DNA of 64,000 nucleotides from Parahaliea mediterranea (GCF_003402235.1 NZ_QEWO01000001.1:682001-746000), one strand, 5' to 3'; shown: positions 17,425 through 26,047, counted from the first letter of the stretch. Program-made: numbers and translations. Notes: generated by a model from the letters alone, not told the origin.

Positions 17425-18588
17425 TCAGGGCTTGTCGGCGCCGACAATCCACATGGAGAAGAACTGGGCGCCGCCACCGTAGGCGTGGCCCATGGCCAGT
17501 TTGGCCCCGGCTACCTGGTGGTCACCGGCGTCGCCGCGCACCTGGCGGGCGGCCTCGGCGAAACGGATCATGCCCGAGGCGCCAATGGGATTGGAGGACA
17601 GCACGCCGCCGGAGGGATTCCAGGGGATATCGCCCTGTTCATCCAGCGAGGTGGCGCCCTCCATGGTGAGGCGCCAGCCCTGCCCCTCCTCGGCAAAGCC
17701 GAGGTTCTCCAGCCACATGGGCTCGTACCAGCTGAAGGGCACGTAGATTTCGGCCACGTCCAGTTCCCGGCGCGGGTCGCGAATACCGGCCTGGGCGTAC
17801 ACGTCGGCGGCGCAGTCGCGGCCGGCGCGGGGGTTCACCTCTTCACGCCCGGCGTACATGGTGGGCTCTGAGCGCATGGCCCCGCCGCGAATCCAGGCCG
17901 GGGGCTTGGCGCTGGAATCCACCGCATCCTCGGCGGCAATCACCATGGCGCAGGCGCCGTCGGAAGACGGGCAGGCCTCCAGCAGGCGCAGCGGGTCCCA
18001 CAGCATCATGGATTCCTCCACCTCGGCCATGGTGATGTCGGGCTTTTGCAGGTGGGCCAGCGGGTTGCGGGCGCCGTGCAGGCGATCCTTCACCGCCACC
18101 TTGATGCCCACATCGTAGGGCGCCTTGGAGCGGCGCATGTACTCGCGAATGATGGGCGCAAAGTAGCCACCGGCCCCGGCGTTCAGGTGCACGGCAAAGG
18201 GCTGCGGGGTGGACAGGGCCCACATCGCGTTGGATTCGGACTGCTTCTCGTACGTGACGGTGAGCACCCGCTTGAAGGTGCCGCTCTGCACATGGGAGGC
18301 CGCCACCAGGGCGGTGGAGCCGCCCACCGAGCCCGCCGTGTGCACCCGCAGCATGGGCTTGCCGTTGGCGCCAAGGGCATCCGCCAGGTAGCACTCGGGC
18401 ATGATCACGCCCTCGAACATATCCGGGGCCTTGCCGATCACCACGGCGTCGATGTCTTCAAAGCCCAGGCCCGCGTCTTCCAGAGCGTTGACGGCCGCTT
18501 CGCGCAGCAGGCCCGCAATGGAGACGTCGCCGCGCTTGGTTTTGTACCGGGTCTGGCCGGTGCCGATCACTGCTGCCAGTTGTGCCAT
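17425..18588 (-). CDS. Thiolase-fold lipid-transfer protein (Ltp2-like), non-canonical active site
   Basis: 387 residues with the thiolase fold in the SCP-x/Ltp branch. The position of the nucleophilic Cys reads LRVHTAGSVGGSTALVA, with no Cys, and the usual GHPxGATG reads SSNPIGASGMIRF, with no His. The NEAFA loop reads EIYVPFSWYEP, with tyrosines. Classical thiolysis is therefore unlikely. Ltp2 of actinobacterial steroid degradation also lacks thiolase residues and works as a retro-aldolase with a DUF35 partner, which fits the neighbours here. Its ATG shares one base with the stop of the preceding thiolase-fold gene (TAATG). I am confident of the family and moderately of the aldolase idea. 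Confidence 0.85.
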   Translation of the reverse strand: MAQLAAVIGTGQTRYKTKRGDVSIAGLLREAAVNALEDAGLGFEDIDAVVIGKAPDMFEGVIMPECYLADALGANGKPMLRVHTAGSVGGSTALVAASHVQSGTFKRVLTVTYEKQSESNAMWALSTPQPFAVHLNAGAGGYFAPIIREYMRRSKAPYDVGIKVAVKDRLHGARNPLAHLQKPDITMAEVEESMMLWDPLRLLEACPSSDGACAMVIAAEDAVDSSAKPPAWIRGGAMRSEPTMYAGREEVNPRAGRDCAADVYAQAGIRDPRRELDVAEIYVPFSWYEPMWLENLGFAEEGQGWRLTMEGATSLDEQGDIPWNPSGGVLSSNPIGASGMIRFAEAARQVRGDAGDHQVAGAKLAMGHAYGGGAQFFSMWIVGADKP

Positions 18589-19658
18589 TACGCTGCCTCC
18601 ACGACTGCGACCAGATTGTGTTGCAGGCAGGGCCCGCTGGTGGCGTGGGCCACACCGCGGCGCGCCTCGCCACTGACGATGCGCTGGAACACCTCGCCCA
18701 CGCGCGACAGCCCCGAGGCCATCATCAGGTTACCCGCCAGCACACCGCCCGAGGGGTTGACGCTGGTGCCCTCCCCCAGCCCCAGCGCGCGGCTGAGGAT
18801 GATTTCCTGGTGGCTGAACGGCGCATACAGCTCGGCCACATCCACGGCGCCATCGGCCACACCAGCGGCTTCGGCCGCGCGGCGGGTAGAGGGCGATTCG
18901 GTAAGGTCGCGGGTGCAGAGGTTGTGGCTCTCTATGCGGTGGTCGATGCCACGCAGAATGGCGTAGGGCTTGCCCCAGGCCTTTGCCTGCTCGACGGTGG
19001 CGATAATCATGGCGCTGGCGCCATCGGACACCGGGCAGCAGTCGTGGCGACGCAGGGGCGACACAAAATGCTGCTGCGCCAGCAGAGACTCAACGCTCAC
19101 CTCCCCCGCCAGCTGGGCGTGGGGGTTGTTCATGGCGTTGTGCCTGGAACGCGATACCACGGCGGCCATGTCGGCCTCGGTGATCTTGCCCGCATCCAGC
19201 ATCAGCCTGGCCTGCAGGGCAGCCAGCGACACGGTGTCCACCCACAGGGGCGCCAGGTAGTAAGGGTCCAGCTGCTGAGACAGCACAATGGGCAGCTCCC
19301 CCGGGGAGGATTTGGCAAAGCCATAGATCAGGGCGGAGTCCGCGTGGCCCATGCGGATTTTCAGCACCGACTCGTACAGCGCCCAGGCGGCGTCCATTTC
19401 CACGTGGGATTCGCGAATGGGCGGCACAGCACCCAGGGCGTCCACGCCGGCCACAAAGGCGAAGGCCGCGCCCTGCAGGTAGTCGCAACTGCCGGAGCAG
19501 ACAAAGTCCACATCCTGGGCATTGCGCAGGCCCACCTGGTCCATCACCGCACGGATTTCCGGCATGATCAGCTCCACCTCGTTGGTGGCGCCGGCGCTGG
19601 CCTGGCAGTCGGATTGGTGAAAGGCGACGATGGCAATGTCTCTGGCTTGTACGCTCAT
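18588..19658 (-). CDS. Thiolase-fold protein, second subunit-like paralogue
   Basis: 356 residues and diverged from the gene behind it. The Cys region reads SHVEMDAAWALYESVLKI, the GHP region reads GGVLAGNLMMASGL and the NEAFA loop reads ELYAPFSHQEI, so all three classical catalytic elements are altered. SDGASAMIIA and the conserved NPSGG are retained. Paired non-identical thiolase-fold genes next to paired DUF35 genes suggest a heteromeric complex. ATG 19658 overlaps the DUF35 stop by four bases (ATGA), and the stop overlaps the next ATG by one base, so this part of the operon is tightly coupled. Confidence 0.83.
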   Translation of the reverse strand: MSVQARDIAIVAFHQSDCQASAGATNEVELIMPEIRAVMDQVGLRNAQDVDFVCSGSCDYLQGAAFAFVAGVDALGAVPPIRESHVEMDAAWALYESVLKIRMGHADSALIYGFAKSSPGELPIVLSQQLDPYYLAPLWVDTVSLAALQARLMLDAGKITEADMAAVVSRSRHNAMNNPHAQLAGEVSVESLLAQQHFVSPLRRHDCCPVSDGASAMIIATVEQAKAWGKPYAILRGIDHRIESHNLCTRDLTESPSTRRAAEAAGVADGAVDVAELYAPFSHQEIILSRALGLGEGTSVNPSGGVLAGNLMMASGLSRVGEVFQRIVSGEARRGVAHATSGPCLQHNLVAVVEAA

Positions 19659-20179
19659 GACTGCTTGCCCTCCAGACCATCCACACCCAGTTTGCCGATC
19701 ATCTCCACCGGCACGTCGGGCTCCTCCAGCGGCTTGTAATACAGAATATTGTCCATTTTGTAATCCCACTCGGCCTCAGGCTTCCACACCGCCTCAACCC
19801 GCTGGCCAATGTGCACCTCTTCGTTCACGCACTCGCTGAGCAAGTGAATAAAAGAGATATTGGCGCCGTCGGGCACCAGGTTGGCCACAATGTAGGGCGG
19901 CTTGATCGGGTTGCCGGGAATGGGGATGTACACGATGGTGAAGGACTGTACCGTGGCCTTGTTGGACAGGGTGACCTCTTCCTCGGTGGCAATGCCACAG
20001 GCCGGGCAGGCACCGCGCGGCGGGATGTACACCTGGCTGCACCCGGGGCAGCGCTGGCCGGTAAGGCGGCCCTGCTTAAGCGCCGACAGGAAGCGGCTGG
20101 GAGCGCGCCCGGCGGTGAACTGGTACTGCAGGTAGACCGGCGCCTCGATGCCGGTAACGGGTTCGCGTGCGTCACTCAT
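19655..20179 (-). CDS. DUF35 OB-fold protein with zinc ribbon
   Basis: 174 residues. The N-terminal half carries the rubredoxin-like zinc ribbon CPGC...CPAC (GQRCPGCSQVYIPPRGACPACG), followed by the OB-fold domain. DUF35 proteins bind acyl-CoA and act as partners of thiolase-fold enzymes, for example ChsH2 with the Ltp2 aldolase and with the ChsH1 hydratase in cholesterol degradation. Start and stop codons overlap both neighbouring genes by four bases. It is inferred to form a complex with the thiolase-fold products directly behind it. Confidence 0.88.
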   Translation of the reverse strand: MSDAREPVTGIEAPVYLQYQFTAGRAPSRFLSALKQGRLTGQRCPGCSQVYIPPRGACPACGIATEEEVTLSNKATVQSFTIVYIPIPGNPIKPPYIVANLVPDGANISFIHLLSECVNEEVHIGQRVEAVWKPEAEWDYKMDNILYYKPLEEPDVPVEMIGKLGVDGLEGKQS

Positions 20180-20628
20180 TGGGCAACCTCCGCCAGTTCA
20201 AAGCAGGCGATATCGGCAATGTGCCCGCGGGTTTCCTCGGCCCAGCGCACCTGCACCCGCGCGCCGGTGGCGAGTTGGTCTTCGCTGGCGGCGCTCACGC
20301 AGTGAATCATCGGCACATCGGCACCGTCGAGGCGGATCATGGCCCAGGCAAAGGGTTGCTGCAGGGGATGGGCCTTGCGCGGCTCACTCACCCAGCACCA
20401 GCTCACAATCTCGCCCTGCTGACCCACCTCCACAAAATCGTCCAGGGCCGCGGCGGTGTCCGGGTCGTACTCCATCGGCGGCACCATCACCCGGCCGTCG
20501 CTGGCGCGCACGCCCTCGATACGCCGGTCCCGCAGGCCGGTAAGAAAACGGCCCACCACCGGCCCGGTGGAGCGGGTGTAGGTAAAGCCCAGCTCGAAGG
20601 CCTCGCTGAGCACTTCTGTTGGGGACAT
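20176..20628 (-). CDS. DUF35 OB-fold protein lacking the zinc-ribbon cysteines
   Basis: 150 residues, first gene of the minus-strand operon. The layout matches its neighbour: an N-terminal helix (EAFELGFTYTRSTGPVVGRF), a ribbon-like segment and an OB domain with FAWAMIRLDGADVPMIH. The ribbon segment reads RIEGVRASDGRVMVPPMEY and has no Cys, so it should not bind zinc. ATG 20628 is chosen because GGGAGGG lies six bases upstream; longer in-frame starts have no such site. Loss of the cysteines in one member of a DUF35 pair suggests an asymmetric complex. Confidence 0.82.
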   Translation of the reverse strand: MSPTEVLSEAFELGFTYTRSTGPVVGRFLTGLRDRRIEGVRASDGRVMVPPMEYDPDTAAALDDFVEVGQQGEIVSWCWVSEPRKAHPLQQPFAWAMIRLDGADVPMIHCVSAASEDQLATGARVQVRWAEETRGHIADIACFELAEVAQ

Positions 20629-20898
20629 GGCGACCCTCCCGTCGTCCTTGCTGTTAGCGTTATGCCGGCCAGTATCCTGCAGCCCCGCGGGAGCCTCAAT
20701 GGCGCGAAGTTCCGGGTCGCGCTGACATTTCTGATCAGCGCGGCCGGCACGGCCCGCACTATTCCCCACGGCCGCGGCTTCTGCTAGCGTCTCCCTGAGT
20801 CGCCCGACCCAACCCACAATGCGTTGACTGCCCTGTGCGATTAGCCGCACTGTCCTATTCACTACCCTGGGCGATTAACCCTTAGCACCGGAGCCACC

Positions 20899-22620
20899 AT
20901 GCCCCAGCCCCGCCGCACCTCGCCGTGCCATACCTTGCGCCATACCCTTCACCACACCCTTCACCATACCCTGCACCTTGCGGCCCTTGCCCTGTGCCTG
21001 CTGCTTGCCAGCGGCACGGCCCGCGCCGGCACCGCCGCCGTTGCCATGCCCGAGCCCCACGCCGCCGCAGCCGCCGAAGCCATTCTGCGCGAAGGCGGCA
21101 ACGCAGTGGACGCGGCCATCGGCGCCGCCTTTGTGCTGGCGGTCACCTACCCGGAGGCCGGCAATATCGGCGGCGGTGGCTTTATGCTCAGCGTGATGAA
21201 TGGCGAGGCCAGCTTCCTGGATTTTCGCGAGCGCGCCCCGGCGGCGGCCAGCCGCGACATGTACCTGAACGAGAACGGCAAGTTCCGCCAGCAGGATGCG
21301 CTAATCGGCGGTTTGGCGTCCGGCGTGCCGGGCACCGTGGCGGGCCTGGCCGCGGCCCACGAACGCTACGGCAGCCTGAGCTGGCGGCGCCTGCTACGCC
21401 CCGCCATCGACCTGGCCTACCGCGGCTTTATCGTGCCGGACGACCTTGCCAGCCTGGCCCGTGAGGCCGGCGCGGAATTTGAAGGGCTCACCAACTTCAG
21501 CAGCTACTTCGGCCACCTGCGCGCCAACGAACGCTTTGTACAGCCGGACCTGGCCACCACCCTGATGCGCATCCGCGACAACCCCAGGGATTTTTACGAG
21601 GGCATCATCGCCGGGCAGATCCTGCGTACCATGAGCATGAGCGACGGGCTGATCAGCGCCGCCGACCTGGCCAGCTACCAGAGCGTGTGGCGCCAACCCC
21701 TACAACAGTCCTGGCGCGATGTCACCGTGCTCACTGCCCCGCCGCCCAGCTCCGGCGGCATTGCCCTGCTGCAACTGCTGGCGCTGCGCGACCTGTCCCA
21801 GGCCCACTTTGCCGGGCAGGCCCACAACAGCCCGCGCTACATTCACCTGCTGGCGGAGCTGGAAAAGCGCGCCTTTGCCGACCGCGCCGAATACCTGGGC
21901 GACCCGGATTTTGTCGACGTGCCGGTCACCGAGCTGCTGGATGCCAGCTACCTGGCGCGGCGCGCCGCCACCGTGCGCCCCAACAGCATGTCATCGCCAA
22001 GCCTCGTCAAGGCAGCGCTGGAGCCCCACGAAACCACCCACTTCTCGGTGCTCGATGGCAACGGCAACGCCGTGTCGCTCACCTACACCCTGAACTGGGA
22101 TTTCGGCTCCGGCGTGGTGGTGGAAGGCGCGGGCTTTTTGCTGAACAACGAGATGGATGATTTTTCCGCCGCCCCCGGCGTGCCCAACGCCTTTGGCGTG
22201 ATCGGCAACGAGCGCAACGCCATCGCTCCCGGCAAGCGCATGCTCTCCTCCATGACTCCCACCATCGTGCTGCGCGGCGCTCAGCCGGCCCTGGTGCTGG
22301 GCAGCCCTGGCGGCAGCACCATTTTTACCTCGGTGTTTCAGGTCATTCTCAATCTGGAGGACTTCGGCATGCCCCTGCAGGCGGCGGTGGACGCCACCCG
22401 CTTTCACCACCAGCTGCCGGAATCCACCCTGATCCGCCACGACCAGCGGGAGATCCCCAAAGCCACCCTGCAGGGGCTGAAGAAACTCGGCTACACCGTG
22501 CAGCCCAACAGCTGGGGCGACCTGGGGGATGTGCAGGCCATTCGCGTTGGGGTTGACGGCATTGAAGCCGCCGCCGACGCTCGCGGGCGCGGGGTGGCCC
22601 GGGTGTTTGTCGTGGATTGA
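20899..22620 (+). CDS. ggt: Gamma-glutamyltransferase (gamma-glutamyltranspeptidase)
   Basis: A 573-residue periplasmic Ntn-hydrolase that transfers or hydrolyses the gamma-glutamyl group of glutathione and related amides. The proenzyme cleaves before Thr379 (HETTHFSV), the nucleophile of the small subunit. GNAVDAAIGAAFVLAV, GNIGGGGFML, the Arg in DFRERAP that binds the glutamate carboxylate, and the Gly pair in GSPGGSTIF are all present. The signal peptide is odd: three or four His-Thr-Leu repeats precede the hydrophobic core and the AAGTARA-like cleavage site. GGAG five bases before ATG 20899 supports the start. It is transcribed away from the catabolic operon. Confidence 0.93.
   Translation: MPQPRRTSPCHTLRHTLHHTLHHTLHLAALALCLLLASGTARAGTAAVAMPEPHAAAAAEAILREGGNAVDAAIGAAFVLAVTYPEAGNIGGGGFMLSVMNGEASFLDFRERAPAAASRDMYLNENGKFRQQDALIGGLASGVPGTVAGLAAAHERYGSLSWRRLLRPAIDLAYRGFIVPDDLASLAREAGAEFEGLTNFSSYFGHLRANERFVQPDLATTLMRIRDNPRDFYEGIIAGQILRTMSMSDGLISAADLASYQSVWRQPLQQSWRDVTVLTAPPPSSGGIALLQLLALRDLSQAHFAGQAHNSPRYIHLLAELEKRAFADRAEYLGDPDFVDVPVTELLDASYLARRAATVRPNSMSSPSLVKAALEPHETTHFSVLDGNGNAVSLTYTLNWDFGSGVVVEGAGFLLNNEMDDFSAAPGVPNAFGVIGNERNAIAPGKRMLSSMTPTIVLRGAQPALVLGSPGGSTIFTSVFQVILNLEDFGMPLQAAVDATRFHHQLPESTLIRHDQREIPKATLQGLKKLGYTVQPNSWGDLGDVQAIRVGVDGIEAAADARGRGVARVFVVD
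20928..20976 (+). repeat. 12-bp tandem repeats inside the ggt signal-peptide region
   Basis: About four degenerate copies of a CATACCCTTCAC-type 12-mer lie in frame and encode HTLR-HTLH-HTLH-HTLH, in the n-region of the signal peptide. This looks like local slippage expansion that keeps the reading frame. Confidence 0.7.
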
Positions 22621-22757
22621 GTGAGTGGCAGGTTCCCATAGCTATACCGGGGCCGGCAGAATCCCGGGCAATGGCTGAAGCGCTGCCGGAAAGCTCTGAT
22701 AATGCACCCAGTGCCAGGGCACGCCCGGGCAAACCGACACACAACAGGAGTGACACT

Positions 22758-23663
22758 ATGGGACTGGCTAGCATCGGTTATCTGAGAATCCAGGCGAGCG
22801 ACGCCGACGCCTGGATGGACTTTGGCACCGGTATTCTCGGCCTGATGGATGCCGGGCGCGAAGACACCGCCGGCGCCCGCTGCCTGCGCATGGACCGACA
22901 CCCCTTTCGCTTCATGATCGAGCCCGGCGACAGTGACCGCCTGCTGGCCTGCGGCCTGGAATACCGCTGCAAGGACGACTTCGACAGCGTTTGCGCCGAT
23001 TTGGAAAGCGCCGGCTTCAGCGTGAGCGCTGGCGATGCCGCCGAGGCCGAACGCCTGTGCGTCAGCGAATTTGCCAGCGTCACCGACCCCGGCGGCAACC
23101 TGTTGGAACTGTACTGGGGCCGCAAGCTGGACTACCAGCCGCTGGTTTCCCCCACCGGCGTGTCGGCCTTTGTCACCGGCGATGAATACACTGGCGACAT
23201 GGGCTTTGGCCACGCGGTGGTCCCCGCCCCCGACATTGAAGCCAGCATCGACTTCTACACCGGCCTGATCGGCCTTGCCATCAGCGACGATCTCTACCCG
23301 CCAATGCCCGAGGGCGCGCCGGAGGCCCGCGTGGTGTTCATGCACGCCGACAACCCGCGCCAGCACTCTCTGGCCCTGTACAACCAGCCCAGCCCCCTTG
23401 GCGTGGTTCACATGATGGTGGAAGTCAGCACCCTGGATGAAGTGGGCCGCGCCCTGGATCGCGCCAACAAAGGCGGCCACCCGGTGATCGCCAGCCTGGG
23501 CCGCCACGTTAACGACAACATGTGCTCGTTCTACGTACTGGCCCCCGGCGGCATTGCGGTGGAATACGGCTACGACGGCCTGCTGGTGGACTGGGACACC
23601 TACACCCCCACCGTGAGCACCGAAGGCGACCTGTGGGGCCACGAGTACAACTTCCCCGGCTGA
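22758..23663 (+). CDS. Type I extradiol ring-cleavage dioxygenase (VOC family)
   Basis: 301 residues with two vicinal-oxygen-chelate domains, as in BphC/HsaC. The Fe(II) ligands are His152 (GHAVVPAPD), His218 (VVHMMVEV) and Glu269 (AVEYGYDG). His203, His250 and Tyr260 (GRHVNDNMCSFYV) match the second-shell catalytic residues. It should meta-cleave a catechol-type ring, and the set is complete, so activity is likely. The natural substrate may be a steroid- or biphenyl-derived catechol. The start ATG 22758 has AGGAG at ideal spacing. No hydroxylase or hydrolase partner is adjacent; the CoA-dependent operon at 13-20 kb is separated by ggt. Confidence 0.9.
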   Translation: MGLASIGYLRIQASDADAWMDFGTGILGLMDAGREDTAGARCLRMDRHPFRFMIEPGDSDRLLACGLEYRCKDDFDSVCADLESAGFSVSAGDAAEAERLCVSEFASVTDPGGNLLELYWGRKLDYQPLVSPTGVSAFVTGDEYTGDMGFGHAVVPAPDIEASIDFYTGLIGLAISDDLYPPMPEGAPEARVVFMHADNPRQHSLALYNQPSPLGVVHMMVEVSTLDEVGRALDRANKGGHPVIASLGRHVNDNMCSFYVLAPGGIAVEYGYDGLLVDWDTYTPTVSTEGDLWGHEYNFPG

Positions 23664-23716
23664 TCAATCGGCCTTGGTTAATCAGCCTTAGCTGATTGGC
23701 CGGAGCTAATCGCCCC
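23659..23716. repeat. Degenerate 14-15-bp tandem repeats with small inverted repeat
   Basis: Four loosely conserved units follow the dioxygenase stop codon, each containing a T(G/A)AT-x-(G)GCC core. Within them AATCAGC (23680-23686) is inverted at 23691-23697 around CTTA. The stretch lies between convergent genes and may form a transcript-end hairpin. Confidence 0.45.
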
Positions 23717-23720
23717 CTGC

Positions 23721-23745
23721 AAAGCGCCCGCCCTCAGGGCGCTTT
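23721..23745. terminator. Inverted repeat at the end of the solute-binding protein gene
   Basis: AAAGCGCCC (23721-23729) pairs with GGGCGCTTT (23737-23745) around a 7-base loop that includes the stop codon of the minus-strand gene. A/T at the stem base on both sides could serve as a weak bidirectional terminator. Confidence 0.5.
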
Positions 23746-24486
23746 GACTTCCACCTGTACCGGAATCCAGCGGCCCTGAATGTAGGACAGGGTGCCGTTG
23801 CCGCGCATCAGTTGCAGGGCGTTGTTCAGCTCGCCCTGCAGGCTGGCGTTGCCCTTGCGCACCGCCCAGGCCAGCATTTCCTCGGTGAGTGGCGAATAGG
23901 TGCTGATCAGATCGTCGTTCTCGGCGCTGTTGGCCAGCTGCCAACTGGTGGGCGCATCGTGAATGTACAGGTCGATGCGATCCGCTCGCAGGGCGGCAAA
24001 GGCCTGCTCCGGGTCGGCGTAAAAACTCACCGCGGCGTCCGGCAGTTCCCGCGCGGCAAAATCGGCGCCGGTGGTGTCTGGCTCCACCCCCACCCGCACG
24101 CCTTCGCGGAACACCGCCCAGGGCTGGGCAAAACGCGCAATCTTGTCGCGGTGCATGATGGCCATCTGCCCCACCAGCAGATAGGGCTCGGTAAAATCCA
24201 CCTGCTCGCTGCGCCGGGCCGTTACGCTGAGCCCGGACATCAGCACATCCACCTCGCCGGCCTGCAGGGCGGGCAGCAGTTGCTCGAAGGACATGGGCAC
24301 CAGCTTGACCGGCCGGCCGAGAATGCCGCCCACCGCCGTGGCATGGTCCGCCTCCATACCGACAACGCGCCCCTCCTCGGTAAAGGCCAGCGGCGGGTAG
24401 TCCGGAGACAGGCCCACCCGCAGGGCCTCGGCCCAGGCCGATGTTACCCACAGGCCAAGGGCGATCACTACCAGGTGTTTTTTCAT
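23734..24486 (-). CDS. Periplasmic solute-binding protein, family 3 (amino-acid type)
   Basis: 250 residues. MKKHLVVIALGLWVTSAWA is a classical signal peptide, and the mature protein opens with LRVGLSPDYPPLAFTEEG, the hallmark of polar amino-acid binding proteins. SGLSVTARRSEQVDFTEPYL and the later TGADFAARELPDAAV also match SBP_bac_3. No ABC permease or ATPase gene is adjacent; an MFS protein gene lies upstream in the same direction. It may be an orphan binding protein or a sensory or enzyme-like member of the family. The ligand is unknown. Confidence 0.85.
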   Translation of the reverse strand: MKKHLVVIALGLWVTSAWAEALRVGLSPDYPPLAFTEEGRVVGMEADHATAVGGILGRPVKLVPMSFEQLLPALQAGEVDVLMSGLSVTARRSEQVDFTEPYLLVGQMAIMHRDKIARFAQPWAVFREGVRVGVEPDTTGADFAARELPDAAVSFYADPEQAFAALRADRIDLYIHDAPTSWQLANSAENDDLISTYSPLTEEMLAWAVRKGNASLQGELNNALQLMRGNGTLSYIQGRWIPVQVEVKAP

Positions 24487-24586
24487 GCCATGCCCCGTTA
24501 AGACCCAGTGCGCAAAGCACAGGATGGTAGGTGACTTGCCTCTGGCCCGCAATCTGCCTCAGACCATTTGCATCAGGTCATTCGCT

Positions 24587-25918
24587 TCAGTTCACCGCCG
24601 GCAGGCGCCGGGCGCTGAGCACCGCCAGCGCGGCCAGCACTGACAGCAGGCCCAGCACCGTGGCGGTGCCCCAGGTGGCATCCACCCAGCCCAGCAGGCC
24701 GCCGCACAACAGCAACACGCCAATCACCGTGTTGCTGACCGCCGTATAGCTGGCGCGATTGCCGCTGCCGGCCATGTCCACCAGGTAGGTTTTGCGCCCG
24801 ATACGCGCGCCCTGGTGAGCCACCGCCGCCACAAACAGCAGCAGCCCCGCCAGTGGCGCAAAGCCAAGCCAGTTGGCATGTACCGTATTGATGGCCAGCG
24901 TCATCAGCATCAGCACCAGCGACAGTGCCGCGGCGGTGGCCATGACTTTCTCCGATGCGCTGTCGGACCAGCGCCCCCAGAGGTGGCCAGACAACAGCCC
25001 GGCCAGCCCCTCGGCCAGCAACAGGGTGGCAAAACCAAAACCGCCATCGCGGCTGTTCTGCTGGATCATCACCACCAGGTAGGGAATGGCAAAGGCGGTG
25101 CTCACCAGCAATGCCCGCGCTATCACAAAATGGCGGAACTGGGCGTCGCTGCGCAACAGGCCAATGCTGCGCAGCGCCTCTGTAAAGGCGTTGCCGCCGC
25201 CCTCGGTGGCGCCGGGCATTTCCGGCACCCCGGCATAGCAGGCCGCCGCCAGCAGCCACAAGGCCGCAGAGCCCGCCAGCAGCGCAGCAAAAAACCAGCG
25301 GCCACCACCCACCTGCTCGCCGCTGGCCAACAGCGGCACCAACAGCAGCACCCCGGCAACGGCCAGGGTAATGGCCCCCGACGCCGACGCGGCCAGGCCA
25401 CCCAGGCGCCCGCGCCGGCTCTTGGACACGGTTTTGCCCAGCACATCCTTGGCCGCCACCGAGCAGACCCCGCGGCTCAGGCTGAACAGCGCCAGCAGGC
25501 CGATCACCGCAAGCCCCAGGGCGTTGCCCTGCAGGGTGAGCACCGCCACCACCATCAGCGCCAGGCAACCCCCCTGGCCGACGCTGCCCCACACCCAGAA
25601 GTATTTGCGCAGCGGGTGCTGGCGCATCGCCTGGGCCACAAACAGCTGGGGCAGCAGCGACAGGGATTCACGCAGCGGCACCAGCAGCGACACGTACACC
25701 GCCGGCGCGCCAAGGGATGAGAGCATCCACGCCAGCACCAGCCGCGAACTGGTCAGGGCATCGCCAATCTTGGTGAGAATCTGCGACAGCAGCTGCAGGG
25801 TGAAGGCCAGTGGCTGGTCGTTGCAGGCCGCCTCGGGAATGTCCCGGCAGACGCGGGCATCTTCGTCCTCCGCCATTGCCTTGTAGATACGCTCGCTCAG
25901 CTGCTGTTTGCCTGCCAA
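24587..25918 (-). CDS. MFS-type multi-span membrane transporter
   Basis: About 443 residues with roughly twelve hydrophobic segments, among them LAVIGLLALFSLSRGVCS, ALLAGSAALWLLAAACYAG and LMLMTLAINTVHANWLGFA. The loop AAKDVLGKTVSKSRRGRLGG between early helices and an acidic N-terminal tail (AEDEDARVCRDIPEAA) fit a recurrent but uncharacterised MFS group of marine gammaproteobacteria. Substrate and direction are unknown. The start is uncertain: TTG 25918 has a G-rich sequence upstream, ATG 25876 is the alternative. It is divergent from the TPR-sulfotransferase gene and ends 100 bases before the solute-binding protein gene. Confidence 0.8.
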   Translation of the reverse strand: MAGKQQLSERIYKAMAEDEDARVCRDIPEAACNDQPLAFTLQLLSQILTKIGDALTSSRLVLAWMLSSLGAPAVYVSLLVPLRESLSLLPQLFVAQAMRQHPLRKYFWVWGSVGQGGCLALMVVAVLTLQGNALGLAVIGLLALFSLSRGVCSVAAKDVLGKTVSKSRRGRLGGLAASASGAITLAVAGVLLLVPLLASGEQVGGGRWFFAALLAGSAALWLLAAACYAGVPEMPGATEGGGNAFTEALRSIGLLRSDAQFRHFVIARALLVSTAFAIPYLVVMIQQNSRDGGFGFATLLLAEGLAGLLSGHLWGRWSDSASEKVMATAAALSLVLMLMTLAINTVHANWLGFAPLAGLLLFVAAVAHQGARIGRKTYLVDMAGSGNRASYTAVSNTVIGVLLLCGGLLGWVDATWGTATVLGLLSVLAALAVLSARRLPAVN

Positions 25919-25994
25919 TGGTCTGCCCCCGCCTGCTGCAAAGCGCAAATTCTGCCGGGTTTGCGGCGCGCGCGGCAAGCCACGGATGACGCTT

Positions 25995-26015
25995 TGCCAA
26001 CACGGCTGGCATAAT
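25995..26015 (+). promoter_or_regulatory. Inverted repeat and possible -10 element before the TPR-sulfotransferase gene
   Basis: TGCCA (25995-25999) and TGGCA (26007-26011) flank seven bases, and CATAAT (26010-26015) overlaps the right arm, 32 bases before the ATG. A regulator bound here would block a promoter using that -10. No convincing -35 is seen. Confidence 0.3.
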
Positions 26016-26047
26016 CCAGAGCTTTGCCGCAGCACTAAGGCCCGCCC

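Noticed and set aside
23734-24486. A complete amino-acid ABC transporter
   Set aside because: Only the binding protein is present; the adjacent membrane protein is MFS-type, not an ABC permease.
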